Assembly (NCBI GenBank): GCA_038229715.1
Contig: JBBROD010000077.1
Coordinates: 1 to 19,918, forward strand
Length of the DNA: 19,918 nt
Direction of reading: 5' to 3'
Origin: JANMES01 sp038229715
Lineage (GTDB): Bacteria > Planctomycetota > Phycisphaerae > Tepidisphaerales > Tepidisphaeraceae
The number at the start of each line of letters is the position of its first letter. The stretch's first letter is position 1. Shown here piece after piece: positions 1-8,797 of this stretch. Both the position numbers and the translations under genes were made by a program. Under the pieces are notes generated by a model, which saw nothing but the letters and a program-made list of their open reading frames with translations, ran no database searches and was not told where the DNA came from.

Positions 1-77
1 AAGACCAGCTGGATCGCCTGGGTCTTGAACTCCTTTGGGTACTGCTTGCGGACATACGCGCATATCTCTTCGGACAT
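1..77 (-). CDS. IS3-family transposase OrfA, N-terminal fragment
   Basis: Only the first 25 codons are inside the window. The peptide contains the stretch RKQYPKEFKTQAIQLV, which matches the start of the helix-turn-helix of IS3/IS911-type OrfA proteins (typically R-x-Y-x-x-E-F-K-x-x-A-V-x-L-V). The ATG at 77 is preferred because AAGGAG lies about 7 bases upstream; an in-frame ATG at 98 would add seven residues but has only a weak GAGGCGG upstream. OrfA binds the element ends and is usually joined to the DDE-domain OrfB by frameshifting. OrfB is not visible here. The gene points away from the cyclophilin it disrupts. Confidence 0.7.
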   Translation of the reverse strand, partial: MSEEICAYVRKQYPKEFKTQAIQLV

Positions 78-138
78 CGGCGACTCCTTCGCGGCCATTA
101 TGCCGCCTCGGCGACGCGCCAACTATCCGTGGGGAAGC

Positions 139-141
<3 letters not shown>
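1..141 (-). mobile_element. IS3-family insertion sequence, one end (partial)
   Basis: On the minus strand the cyclophilin frame is interrupted at 141 by sequence beginning TGAGCTTCCCCACGG, which has the TG-initial, C-rich form of IS3-family terminal repeats. About 65 bases further in begins a reading frame that resembles IS3 orfA. The rest of the element, its other end and its target duplication lie outside the window. The junction at 141 is inferred from where cyclophilin similarity stops and the TGA appears; the subgroup cannot be named. Confidence 0.7.
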
Positions 142-432
<291 letters not shown>

Positions 433-517
433 GGAGTCTCCTTCGTTGGTTTAGGGGGTGTAATGTCGGCGTTTTCAGGCGGATGTCAACTGATCTGGAT
501 CAATTTCGATCAGGATT

Positions 518-592
518 AACCGCGAAGGCGCGAAGACGCGAAGAATGCAAGACGCTTGGCTTCGCGTCTTCGCGTCTTCGCGACTTCGCGGT
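518..592. repeat. Inverted repeat with CGCGAAGA-word arms
   Basis: Left arm AACCGCGAAGGCGCGAAGAC... (from 518) pairs with right arm ...GACTTCGCGGTT (to 592). About 25 bases match with one mismatch, around an AT-richer loop near 544-558. Each arm is a tandem of a roughly 9-base word (CGCGAAGAC). It sits between the stop codon of the aldo/keto reductase (611) and the cyclophilin start (432), on the downstream side of the reductase. It could act as a transcript 3' hairpin, but there is no T-tract, so it is called as a repeat. Confidence 0.8.
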
Positions 593-610
593 TCAATCGT
601 CCTTTTTTTG

Positions 611-1522
611 TTATGTTTGCCCGGCCCACTTTCCGGCCGGGTCCGCTCGCTTGAAGGCATCGCGAATCTTTGCAACTACGCTCGCATCCAGCAGGCCCTT
701 GGCGGCGGCGGTGAGGTTGGATTTGGCGTTGTCGGGGTTGGTCGTGCCGATGATCGCCGTGGTCACGCCGGGCTGGCTGAGGGTGAACCGCAATGCCAGT
801 TCCGGCCAATCAGTGAAACCTACATCTTCCGGATTCAGGCCCATCTGCTGGAAGCGGTCGGTGTAGGTTTTGGTGTAGTTCTTGTACAGCCCTTGCTGCA
901 GGCTGATGTCCTTCCACGCGGCGTTGGCGATGGAGCGTTTGACGATCACGCCTACGTTATGTTTCACCGCACCGGGCAGCACCATGTCGATGTTGATTTG
1001 GTCGACCACGTTCACGCTGGTTTCGAGCACTTCAATCTCCGGCAGCGTCACAGCGTACGCGGCGGCTTCGTTATCGCCGCTATAGCCGATGTGTTTGATC
1101 TTTCCCGCCTGCTTGGCTTTGACCAGCGCTCCGATCGCCTCGCCTTTTTGCAGCGTCGCCAGATCGCAGGAGTGCAGCAGCATCACGTCGATCGGTGTCG
1201 GGCCGAGGTTGGCAATCGCACGGTCGACGGTAGCGGTAATGAGCGCCTCCGACCACGCGGCCCCGTCAATGCCGGGCACTTTCGAGCCGCATTTGGAAAC
1301 CAGCACAAACTCGTTTCGACGATGCGAGACGAGTTTGCCGAGCGTCTTTTCCGAATCCGGGTAAGACGCAGCCGTGTCGAGCAGGTTTACGCCGGCATCG
1401 AGCACTTGGTTGAGCAGCGATTCAAACTTCGCCACATCCGTGCCCAGATACGCCGCCGGGGCGGTGCCGAGTCCGATGACAGAGACGCTGTAGCCGGTTC
1501 TTCCCAAAATGCGTTTTTCCAT
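611..1522 (-). CDS. Aldo/keto reductase
   Basis: The protein (303 residues from this start) opens with MEKRILGRTGYSVSVIGLG, the usual first strand of aldo/keto reductases. It carries the catalytic tetrad: Asp49 in NLLDTA, Tyr54 in ASYPDSE, Lys77 in VLVSKCG and His117 in MLLHSC. The C-terminal NADPH-binding part includes GVTTAIIGTTNP. It should be a cytoplasmic NAD(P)H-dependent oxidoreductase of a (beta/alpha)8 barrel; the substrate cannot be told. The frame extends 12 codons upstream to a TTG at 1558, but the ATG at 1522 fits the family start and is preferred. It is the sixth gene of the co-directional minus block, 120 bases after the condensation-like gene. A CGCGAAGA hairpin lies 18 bases after its stop. 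Confidence 0.92.
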   Translation of the reverse strand: MEKRILGRTGYSVSVIGLGTAPAAYLGTDVAKFESLLNQVLDAGVNLLDTAASYPDSEKTLGKLVSHRRNEFVLVSKCGSKVPGIDGAAWSEALITATVDRAIANLGPTPIDVMLLHSCDLATLQKGEAIGALVKAKQAGKIKHIGYSGDNEAAAYAVTLPEIEVLETSVNVVDQINIDMVLPGAVKHNVGVIVKRSIANAAWKDISLQQGLYKNYTKTYTDRFQQMGLNPEDVGFTDWPELALRFTLSQPGVTTAIIGTTNPDNAKSNLTAAAKGLLDASVVAKIRDAFKRADPAGKWAGQT

Positions 1523-1642
1523 GCTGGCATTGTAGGACCCCGTGTTTTGATCAGACAAATCGAGCGGAAAGAATTGAAACGTAATTCGTTGAAGAAACGA
1601 GTCGGCGTGCCAGTTTTGCTTCGCGACTTCACAATTACACGT

Positions 1643-2932
1643 TTAAGACAACAATGAGTTCATCCGCTCAAAGAACCCCTCGCACATAGCCGTCACGCGG
1701 TCGTCGCCGATGAGGCCTTTTCGATAGGTGATGCCCAGCTGCAGGTTCGAGCCGAGCGTGGTGGTGGTGAAGACGATCGGCGTCATCGGGCCGGTGGGGC
1801 TGACGCGGAGATACGACAGAATCGGGTCGGGGTGATATTTCATCGCCCAAGCGGAGTTGAGTACCACGTTCGAGACCCCGCCGGCCAGCGGCACTTCCTT
1901 GCGATAGAAGTGGTACAGCTTGTCCGATCGGACAAACCTGCCCACCATTAACGCGCTTAACATCCACAGCAGGCTGCTCTGGATCATGCCGCTATGGCGG
2001 TGCGAGCGGTTCTGCTTGTGAACCGTCATCAGCAGCAATTTCCAGTCGGCCAACTCCCGCGGCGTACACACCACGCTGTTGAAACCGAGGAAGATGCTGA
2101 AGACTTCGTCCAGGCGCGAATGGCTGTACGGCCGCAGATCGACGATCGAGCCTATGGCGATGTCGGTCCGGCGGGCGCGCGATTGCGTGGGCACGTACTG
2201 CCAGCACAGCGCCGCCATCGCGGCGACGAACACGTCGTTCACTTTAACGCCGTTGAGCTGGGCGTAACGGTAAACGCGGTCGATCGTCGCGTCCCGCGGT
2301 GCTTCCAGCCGAACGGCGACGCTGGCGTTATCGATACCGGCTGAGTCGACTTTCTTCACCCGGCGGTACCGAAAATACCGGCGAAAGGTGCTGATCGCGC
2401 CCTCGGTCAAATGCCAGTTGCTGTTGTCCGGCCCGAACAACCGCCAGTAGCCCCGTTCCGGATGGCGGATCGGAACCTTGCACGCGCTGGCCGGATCGCA
2501 CAAGCGATAGAACCACTCCCGCATCAACATGCGGATGGAGATGCTGTCGGCCACCCAGTGTTGGTAGACGACTCCGATGTGGTAGCCGTCCTCACCGCGA
2601 CGGATGAACGGGCGGAACGGCGGCTCTTCCGGATCTTCGAACGGCGCATTGAGCTGATCGGACAAAAAATCCGCCAGCGTGCGGTGGGGCGGTACGATCG
2701 GCACGGGGCGGTTGCGGTAATGGCCGTTCACGGATTCGTAGTGATAGCTTCCGCCGGTGACGAAGAGCGTGCCGAGGCCCATCGAGCGGAGCGTATCCTG
2801 CCAGGCTGCGGTGATGGCGCTTTGGTCGGCGGTTCCGCGGAGGTGGAGCGCTTGGGCGGCGTTATACGGGTGCGCGTGTTCCCACTGTCGTAGCAGTCGT
2901 TGGAAGAGATTGAGTGGGGCCGATGCGGTCAT
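1643..2932 (-). CDS. Condensation-domain / wax-ester-synthase-like acyltransferase
   Basis: This 429-residue protein looks like a stand-alone CoA- or carrier-dependent acyltransferase of the condensation superfamily. An HxxxD active-site motif is visible as H125-W-V-A-D129, followed by the usual SISIRMLMREW helix. Residues around 220-233 (VKVNDVFVAAMAALCW) and DLRPYS at 255-260 match conserved elements of NRPS condensation, PapA and wax synthase/DGAT proteins. No adenylation or carrier domain is nearby, so it is not part of an NRPS in this window. Two hydrophobic stretches (about 325-340 and after 360) might be buried strands rather than membrane segments. It starts 51 bases after the methyltransferase-like gene and is probably co-transcribed with it. 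The acyl donor and acceptor are unknown; lipid or secondary-metabolite modification is a guess. Confidence 0.7.
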   Translation of the reverse strand: MTASAPLNLFQRLLRQWEHAHPYNAAQALHLRGTADQSAITAAWQDTLRSMGLGTLFVTGGSYHYESVNGHYRNRPVPIVPPHRTLADFLSDQLNAPFEDPEEPPFRPFIRRGEDGYHIGVVYQHWVADSISIRMLMREWFYRLCDPASACKVPIRHPERGYWRLFGPDNSNWHLTEGAISTFRRYFRYRRVKKVDSAGIDNASVAVRLEAPRDATIDRVYRYAQLNGVKVNDVFVAAMAALCWQYVPTQSRARRTDIAIGSIVDLRPYSHSRLDEVFSIFLGFNSVVCTPRELADWKLLLMTVHKQNRSHRHSGMIQSSLLWMLSALMVGRFVRSDKLYHFYRKEVPLAGGVSNVVLNSAWAMKYHPDPILSYLRVSPTGPMTPIVFTTTTLGSNLQLGITYRKGLIGDDRVTAMCEGFFERMNSLLS

Positions 2933-2983
2933 TCCGGGCGGATCAATGCTGCAGAATGATGGTATCGTACCGCCTCAGGATCG

Positions 2984-3619
2984 TTAACGCGAAGCTCGCA
3001 CCCGGGGAATGAATCGGCCGACGCGTTCGAGATACCGCGAATACGGCTCGCCGTGTACGCCGACGAGGTATTGTTCTTCCCGCCGGGCTTCCCAGATGAG
3101 GAAAACGATGTGCAACAGGCCCACCGCCAGCATCAATGGCGTGGGGAGAATGAGCATCGTGCAGATCATGAGGATAATCGATAGCGTATAAATCGGATGA
3201 CGCATGTACGCGTAGGGCCCCGCGACAATCAGCTCGGTGGTTTCGTTGGGATCGATTCCCATCCGCCACGATTTTCCCATCCGTCGCCAGCAGACCAGCG
3301 TGAGCCAGAACGCGACGGCGGCAATCAGTAGCGGGATGCCCGCGTAATACTGCATCTTGACAAGCGGGCGCACAATCGTGGGAATCCTGTTGTAATTCTT
3401 GCTCGCAAAGCCGAACGTGATCGGGTGAACGATCCAGATCACCACCAACGGATACCACGCCATGCGGAGGATTCGTCCGATCAATTCCGGCGGCAAAAAG
3501 TTGGCGGCCTTGCCGACGCGCTTTTTGGTCTTGATCACCATCGCGATCACGCTGCCCCAATAGCAGAGCATGAGCAACCCGATCAAGAGCGGCGGCCAGT
3601 GGCGAGGCATGGCGGGCAT
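2984..3619 (-). CDS. Isoprenylcysteine carboxyl methyltransferase (ICMT)/PEMT-like membrane protein
   Basis: The 211-residue protein has about four to five hydrophobic segments (roughly 10-29, 55-72, 91-110, 145-160 and 162-176). Its C-terminal half carries the family signature: GPYAYMRHPIY at 134-144, then paired acidic residues E181-E182, then HGEPYSRYLERVGRFIP at 189-205. In this family these parts bind S-adenosylmethionine at the membrane interface. Bacterial members are annotated as isoprenylcysteine or phospholipid methyltransferase-like, and their substrates are mostly unknown. The start at 3619 is an ATG; a second in-frame ATG lies three codons later. The neighbours (acyltransferase-like downstream, lipoprotein hydrolase upstream) hint at a lipid-related role. 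Confidence 0.8.
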   Translation of the reverse strand: MPAMPRHWPPLLIGLLMLCYWGSVIAMVIKTKKRVGKAANFLPPELIGRILRMAWYPLVVIWIVHPITFGFASKNYNRIPTIVRPLVKMQYYAGIPLLIAAVAFWLTLVCWRRMGKSWRMGIDPNETTELIVAGPYAYMRHPIYTLSIILMICTMLILPTPLMLAVGLLHIVFLIWEARREEQYLVGVHGEPYSRYLERVGRFIPRVRASR

Positions 3620-3685
3620 GGTACTCAGGCTATTGCCTTTCAGACAGATGCTACATACGTCCGATAGTCGAAACGCATTGGATTG

Positions 3686-4303
3686 CTATGGAACCGTGCA
3701 GACGGGCAGCACGAGATCGACGATCGCCCGGTTTACCTTCGGGCTGGCCGCGATCGTACGATGGCCGAGGCCGGGGGAATCAAGCTCGGGGTGGTCCTGC
3801 AGGTGGAGGTTGTCGAGCTTTGTTGCACCGGGCGAGTCTGCTTTCAGTGGCACGCCGCGGAAGAATGGGAAGACATCGAGTGCGCCGTTGCTGCGGTAAA
3901 AGTTTTTACACACGGCCACGTTGGCCGGCACGTCCGGCGGGGTGACGGGGTCGATCGTGATCAGCAATGTCACTGTGACGCCTTTGGTCAGCAGCCGACG
4001 CGAAAGGGCGATGGCGTTGTCGGCCCCGTAGCTGAAGCCGATCACCACGATCGGCCCGGCGGGGCGGCGGGCGAGGAGTGCGCCTGCGACGTCCGGCCAT
4101 TGCGTCTCGCGATAGACGTTTGCGGCGATTCCGTGCTGCTGCAGCTCGGTGGCGAGCTGATCGACACCGGTGGAATACAGGCCACGCCAGCCGCGAAGGA
4201 GGATGACCTGAGGGAGCTTCGACGACTGCAGTCGAGACAAATCTCCAGGGGGCAACGAATTGCAGCCACCACTCATGGCGATCAACACAATGAGCAGGAG
4301 CAT
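3686..4303 (-). CDS. Alpha/beta-hydrolase-fold lipoprotein
   Basis: From the ATG at 4303 the protein is 205 residues and begins with a lipoprotein signal, MLLLIVLIAMSGGC, with a lipobox ending in Cys14. The mature part contains the nucleophile elbow GFSYGAD (serine), an aspartate in TIDPVTPPD, and a late histidine in GLGHRTIAAS, giving a plausible Ser-Asp-His triad. An early VILLRGWRGLYSTGVDQLA matches the first strand and oxyanion region of such hydrolases, vaguely like VirJ/AcvB-type lipoproteins. The frame stays open to 4399, but those extra codons run through the 4315-4366 palindrome, so the start after the repeat is preferred. The signal lacks a positively charged n-region, so a slightly earlier start (for example GTG at 4309) is possible. 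It is probably membrane-anchored and faces the periplasm. The substrate is unknown. Confidence 0.72.
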   Translation of the reverse strand: MLLLIVLIAMSGGCNSLPPGDLSRLQSSKLPQVILLRGWRGLYSTGVDQLATELQQHGIAANVYRETQWPDVAGALLARRPAGPIVVIGFSYGADNAIALSRRLLTKGVTVTLLITIDPVTPPDVPANVAVCKNFYRSNGALDVFPFFRGVPLKADSPGATKLDNLHLQDHPELDSPGLGHRTIAASPKVNRAIVDLVLPVCTVP

Positions 4304-4314
4304 TGGCACTTTGG

Positions 4315-4366
4315 CATGGGCTGGTAGCCCATGCGACGCGAATGTCGCACGGGCTACCAGCCCGTG
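4315..4366. repeat. Palindromic repeat, GTCGCATGGGC family, inward arrangement
   Basis: Two roughly 23-base units face each other, with CATGGGCTGGTAGCCCATGC at left and GCACGGGCTACCAGCCCGTG at right. The GCGAC/GTCGC ends lie inside, separated by 6 bases. Each unit is itself a small hairpin (GGGCT-GGT-AGCCC). The same unit occurs at 18804-18957 with GTCGC at the outside, and a diverged form at 15130-15317. The repeat lies 22 bases after the biotin ligase stop and just before the hydrolase start. Confidence 0.85.
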
Positions 4367-4388
4367 TCTGGGTGCCCTCAATTGTGGC

Positions 4389-5165
4389 TTAACGGGCATG
4401 CAGGTTCACCTGTCCGCTAAGAATTCGTTCAACGCCCGCAGGCGTTTTCACCAGCAGCCGGCCGGCGTCGTCGAGGCCTTTGACTACGCCAGTCGTTGCG
4501 GGCTCGGTCGATGTCGTGGTGATACTCACCGTTCGGCCGATCAACGCATGGTATTGGTCGTACTCGCTGAGCAGCCTGGGGAAGTTTCGGTCGTCGGGAC
4601 GCGAGAGAAGTTGGTTCACATGCTCGGCGACGGTCGACAACGCAGTGGTGATGTCGATCGTCTTCCCTGCGATCTGCGACAGGCTGGTGACCTTGTCACG
4701 CAACCCGCGGGGCATGGCCGATAGATTAGGACAGACGTTCATCCCAAGCCCGATCAGATCGCAACGGTCGATCCGCTCGCACAGCAGCCCGGCCAGTTTG
4801 CGCTCGCCGTGCAGGAGGTCATTCGGCCATTTGAGCTGGATCGAATCATCGCCGGTGAGTGCCACCGCCGCCCGGCGGACGGCGACGCCGACGATCAGCG
4901 GTATCTGCTGCGGCAGGAGCTGTTCATCGAGCGGCCAGGCGAATGTCGCGGTGAGGCAACCCTTCGGCGACCACCACAAGTTACTGCCGCGCCCGCGACC
5001 GGCGGTTTGCCGCCCTGTCAGCACTACCGCTGGCGCGTACAGCGTCCCTCGCCGCCGCAGTACCGCCGCGTGACTGCTGGTGCTGCCCACAGTTGGGAGC
5101 CAATGCAGGCGGAAGGGGCGGAGGGCGGTGCGGAGTTTTTTCAGGTCGTAACTCTGAGACGCCAT
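4389..5165 (-). CDS. birA: Biotin--[acetyl-CoA-carboxylase] ligase (biotin protein ligase)
   Basis: The 258-residue protein carries the biotin ligase signatures in order: the biotinyl-AMP loop GRQTAGRGRG at 51-60, LKWPNDLL at 111-118, KLAGLLCE at 123-130 and GLGMNV at about 139-144. A small beta domain (VVKGLDDAGRLLVKTPAG) closes the C-terminus. There is no N-terminal winged helix, so this is a group I enzyme that attaches biotin but should not repress transcription. It makes biotinyl-5'-AMP and transfers biotin to a lysine of a carrier domain. The obvious local target is the pyruvate carboxylase encoded directly upstream. The frame extends to a GTG at 5180; the ATG at 5165 is preferred. A CACAGAG hairpin separates it from pyc. 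Confidence 0.93.
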   Translation of the reverse strand: MASQSYDLKKLRTALRPFRLHWLPTVGSTSSHAAVLRRRGTLYAPAVVLTGRQTAGRGRGSNLWWSPKGCLTATFAWPLDEQLLPQQIPLIVGVAVRRAAVALTGDDSIQLKWPNDLLHGERKLAGLLCERIDRCDLIGLGMNVCPNLSAMPRGLRDKVTSLSQIAGKTIDITTALSTVAEHVNQLLSRPDDRNFPRLLSEYDQYHALIGRTVSITTTSTEPATTGVVKGLDDAGRLLVKTPAGVERILSGQVNLHAR

Positions 5166-5184
5166 GTGTGGATCAATCACAAAG

Positions 5185-5279
5185 ATTTACCACAGAGAGC
5201 ACAAAGAAACACAGAGGAACACTGTGAAAAGCATTTCCTCTGTGCATCTCTGTGTTCCTCTGCGCACTCTGTGGTAAAT
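5185..5279. repeat. Inverted repeat with CACAGAG-word arms, copy 1
   Basis: Left arm ATTTACCACAGAGAGCAC (5185 onward) mirrors right arm CTCTGTGGTAAAT (to 5279). Each arm is a series of CACAGAG-like words spaced about 10 bases apart, and the centre is GTGAAAAGCATTTCC. It fills the pyc-birA gap, beginning 12 bases after the pyc stop. A second copy lies at 18836-18926. Confidence 0.85.
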
Positions 5280-5291
5280 GGATTTGAATGG

Positions 5292-8200
5292 TTATCCCTC
5301 CAGCACCACCAGCAGATCGCGGGCGGCCACCTGCGCTCCCGGTTTCACCAGCACGTCCGCCACGATCGCATCGCGCGGGCAATAGACGGCCGTTTCCATC
5401 TTCATCGCTTCGATACTGAGCAGCCGCTCGCCGGCTTTGACGGTCGCACCTTTCTTCACGGCGATCGTCGATACTTTGCCCGGCATAGGGGCGGCCACAT
5501 GGTGTGGGTTGTCCAGATCGGCCTTGGGTTGCTTGTGTAGGTTGCCTTCAAGCGATTTATCCGGCACGTCTACCTCCCGCGGCTGGCCGTTGAGTTCGAA
5601 GAAGACCGTTCGCATGCCGTCGTCTCGCGGGTCGCTGGTGGTAAGGAACTTGATGATCAGCGTCTTACCCGGCTCGATTTCGACGGAAATTTCCTCGCCG
5701 CTCTGCAGGCCATAGAAAAATGCGTGCGTCGGCAATACGGACACGTCGTCGTAGGTTTGCCGGTGCTTTTCGAAATCGGTGAACACGGCCGGGTACATCA
5801 GGTAGCTCATCACGTCTTCGTCGGTCGGCTCACGCTTGATCTTGCTTTCAAGTTCCTTAGCGGCTTCCTTCAGATCGACCTTCGGCAACTTCGCACCCGG
5901 GCGGCCCTTGAAGGGTTGGGCACCGGCGGAATCGAGGATGATCTTCTGCAAAACCTTCGGCCAGCCGCCTTGCGGCGTGCCGAGCATGCCCTGCATCAGC
6001 TCGACTACGCTCTTAGGGAAGTTGAGCTTGCGCTCGCCTTTAAGCACGTCGTACGCGGTGAGGTTGTTGGTGACCATGAACAACGCCATATCGCCGACGA
6101 CCTTGGAAGACGGCGTGACTTTGACGATGTCGCCAAACATCTGGTTGACTTGAGCGTACATGTCCGCCACTTCGTGCCAACGGTCTTCCAGCCCGAGCGA
6201 TTTAGCCTGCTGTTTGAGGTTGGTGTACTGTCCGCCGGGCATTTCGTGCTGATACACCTCGGCGGTGCCGGCTTTCATGTTTTCTTCGAACGGGTAGTAC
6301 AACTCGCGGGCGGTGGTCCAGTAGTCGCTCAGCACGTTCAGGTTGTCGAGCGACAGCCCGCTCTGACGCGGTGTGTTTTCCAACGCGGCGACGATCGAAT
6401 TAAGGTTCGGCTGACTCGTCATGCCGCTCATGCTCGCCAAAGCCGCGTCGGCGATGTCCACGCCCGCGTCGGCGGCCCGCAGGATGGTGGCTGCGTTGAT
6501 GCCGCTCGTGTCGTGCGTGTGCAGGTGGATGGGCACGTCGATCTCTTCGCGAAGCGCCTTCACCAAAGCAAACGACGCATACGGCCGCAGCAGGCCGGCC
6601 ATGTCCTTGATCGCCAGGATGTGCGTGCCCATCGACACCAGTTCCTTGGCCATGCTCACGTAATACTTGAGGCTGTACTTGGTGCGTTTGGGGTTGAGGA
6701 TATCGCCGGTGTAGCAGATGGCGGCCTCGCAGAGCTTGTCGGTCTTGTTGCGGACCGTCTCCATCGACACCTTCATGTTCTCCAGCGAATTCAGCGAGTC
6801 GAAAATACGGAAAACGTCCATCCCGCTATCTGCGGATCGGACGATGAATTCTTTGACGACGTTGTCAGGATAATTGGTATACCCGACAGCGTTGCTCGCC
6901 CGGAAAAGCATCTGAAAGAGGATGTTCGGCACGAGCTTCCGCAAATTGGCCAGACGTTCCCATGGATCTTCCTGGAGGAATCGCATCGTCGTATCGAACG
7001 TGGCGCCGCCCCACATTTCAAGGCTGAACAGTTGCGGCGTGAGATGGGACACCGCACCGGCCACGCGTTGCAACTCATACGTGCGCACGCGGGTGGCCAG
7101 CAGCGACTGGTGCGCATCGCGCATGGTCGTGTCGGTAAATAGCAACGGCTTTTGCTTGCGAATCCACTTGCAGAATGCGTCGGCACCGAGTTCGACGAAC
7201 TTATCCCGCAACCCAGCCGGCGGGGTTTTGCCGACCGGATACTTCGGCACGACCGGGTCGAGCAGTTCCTTCTTGCGGTTGATTTTTCCCTTGACGTCGG
7301 GCCGGCCGTTGACGATGACTTCGCCGAGGTACGTCAGCAGTTTGGTGGCACGGTCGCGCTTGGGGCGGAACTCTAGCAGAGACGGATTTTTATCGATGAA
7401 CGTTGTGGTGGTTGCGCCGCAGATAAACTCCGGGTGGGCCAGCAGATTTTCCACGAACGGGATGTTCGTCTTCACGCCGCGAACGCGGAACTCGCGGATC
7501 GCCCGGTCGAGCCGCGCGATCGCCTCCACAAACGTCCGGCCGCTCGCGGTGACTTTCACCAGCAGGGAGTCGAAGTACGGCGTAATGACCGCGCCGCTGA
7601 ACGCACTGCCGCCGTCCAGACGAATGCCGAACCCCGCCGCCGATCGGTAGCTGGTGAGCCGGCCGTAATCGGGGATGAAGTTGTTGCTCGGGTCTTCGGT
7701 GGTAATGCGGGCCTGAATCGCGTAGCCGCGGGTGCGGATTTCCGACTGCTTCGGAATATCAATCGGCGATTCGTGCAGCTTGTGGCCTTGAGCGACAAGG
7801 ATCTGGCTCTTGACGATGTCAATGCCGGTAACGACTTCCGTCACCGTGTGTTCCACCTGCACGCGGGGGTTCACTTCGATGAAGAAAAACTCCTGCCGGT
7901 CCATGTCGACCAGGAATTCCACCGTTCCCGCGTTGCGGTAGTTGGCGGCCTTGGTCAGGCGCACGGCTGAGTCGCAGATGGCTTCGCGCAGTTCCTGTTT
8001 GAGGTTGATGCTCGGTGCGATCTCGACCACTTTCTGGTGGCGCCGCTGCACTGAGCAATCGCGTTCCCACAGATGCACGAGGTTGCCGTGCGTATCGCCG
8101 AGGATTTGCACTTCGATGTGCTTGGCCCGGCCGATATACCGCTCGACGAAAACTTCGGTTCGGCCAAATGCGGCACCGGCTTCTCGTTGGGCTTCTTCGA

Positions 8201-8747
8201 GCTTGCCGAGGAGTTCGCCTTCATTGCGAACCACACGCATCCCGCGACCGCCGCCGCCGAAGCTGGCTTTGATGATGACGGGGTAGCCGATTTCCTTCGA
8301 CGCTTTTTTTACTTCAGCCGGATCGGAAAGGGCGTCTTCGGTTCCGGGAACCGTCGGCACTTTGGTTTTCACCGCAAGTTTTTTCGCGGACGTTTTATCA
8401 CCGAACGTTTCGAGCATCTCCGCGGTCGGGCCGATGAACGTGATGCCGTTTTCGGCGCACGCCCGGGCGAAGTGTGAGTTCTCTGACAGAAATCCATAGC
8501 CGGGGTGGATCGCGTCGACGTTATGCTTTTTCGCGATGGCGATGATGCTGTCGATATCGAGATACCCTTTGACCGGCGAGCCGCCTTCTTCGGGGCCGAC
8601 GAGGTACGATTCGTCGCTCTTAAAGCGATGGAGTGCAAAGCGGTCTTCGTAGGTGTAGATCGAGACGGTTCGCAGGCCGAGTTCGGTGGCGGCTCGGAAC
8701 ACACGGATAGCGATCTCGCTGCGATTGGCGACGAGCAGTTTTTGCAT
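5292..8747 (-). CDS. pyc: Pyruvate carboxylase (single-chain, biotin-dependent)
   Basis: The 1151-residue protein has the full domain order of single-chain pyruvate carboxylase. Biotin carboxylase covers about 1-450, opening with MQKLLVANRSEIAIRV, with glycine loop KASFGGGGRGMRVV and FFIEVNPRVQVEHTVTE. Carboxyltransferase covers about 530-800, with FTDTTMRDAHQSLLATRVRT, MWGGATFD, KDMAGLL (the lysine carbamylated in the family) and the metal-binding HLHTHD. An allosteric/linker region follows. The biotinyl domain is at about 1080-1151, with biotin lysine K1116 in EAMKMET. It converts pyruvate, bicarbonate and ATP to oxaloacetate in the cytoplasm, an anaplerotic step that also feeds aspartate-family synthesis. 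The frame extends to a TTG at 8762; the ATG at 8747 has AGGA about 6 bases upstream and fits the family start. Length is normal and no frameshift is seen. Confidence 0.97.
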   Translation of the reverse strand: MQKLLVANRSEIAIRVFRAATELGLRTVSIYTYEDRFALHRFKSDESYLVGPEEGGSPVKGYLDIDSIIAIAKKHNVDAIHPGYGFLSENSHFARACAENGITFIGPTAEMLETFGDKTSAKKLAVKTKVPTVPGTEDALSDPAEVKKASKEIGYPVIIKASFGGGGRGMRVVRNEGELLGKLEEAQREAGAAFGRTEVFVERYIGRAKHIEVQILGDTHGNLVHLWERDCSVQRRHQKVVEIAPSINLKQELREAICDSAVRLTKAANYRNAGTVEFLVDMDRQEFFFIEVNPRVQVEHTVTEVVTGIDIVKSQILVAQGHKLHESPIDIPKQSEIRTRGYAIQARITTEDPSNNFIPDYGRLTSYRSAAGFGIRLDGGSAFSGAVITPYFDSLLVKVTASGRTFVEAIARLDRAIREFRVRGVKTNIPFVENLLAHPEFICGATTTTFIDKNPSLLEFRPKRDRATKLLTYLGEVIVNGRPDVKGKINRKKELLDPVVPKYPVGKTPPAGLRDKFVELGADAFCKWIRKQKPLLFTDTTMRDAHQSLLATRVRTYELQRVAGAVSHLTPQLFSLEMWGGATFDTTMRFLQEDPWERLANLRKLVPNILFQMLFRASNAVGYTNYPDNVVKEFIVRSADSGMDVFRIFDSLNSLENMKVSMETVRNKTDKLCEAAICYTGDILNPKRTKYSLKYYVSMAKELVSMGTHILAIKDMAGLLRPYASFALVKALREEIDVPIHLHTHDTSGINAATILRAADAGVDIADAALASMSGMTSQPNLNSIVAALENTPRQSGLSLDNLNVLSDYWTTARELYYPFEENMKAGTAEVYQHEMPGGQYTNLKQQAKSLGLEDRWHEVADMYAQVNQMFGDIVKVTPSSKVVGDMALFMVTNNLTAYDVLKGERKLNFPKSVVELMQGMLGTPQGGWPKVLQKIILDSAGAQPFKGRPGAKLPKVDLKEAAKELESKIKREPTDEDVMSYLMYPAVFTDFEKHRQTYDDVSVLPTHAFFYGLQSGEEISVEIEPGKTLIIKFLTTSDPRDDGMRTVFFELNGQPREVDVPDKSLEGNLHKQPKADLDNPHHVAAPMPGKVSTIAVKKGATVKAGERLLSIEAMKMETAVYCPRDAIVADVLVKPGAQVAARDLLVVLEG

Positions 8748-8797
8748 GTACGGTCCTGTCAAACAAAGCGTTAAACGAAAAGCGTGGCCGGGGCGTT

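Noticed and set aside
545..1657. Long plus-strand open frame (370 codons) opposite the aldo/keto reductase
   Set aside because: It is antisense to a gene with intact catalytic residues; its translation is His/Arg/Val-rich without motifs, typical of the complement of GC-rich coding sequence.
4304..4399. Extra N-terminal codons of the hydrolase lipoprotein
   Set aside because: They translate the GTCGCATGGGC palindrome and would bury the lipoprotein signal; the start at 4303 is preferred.
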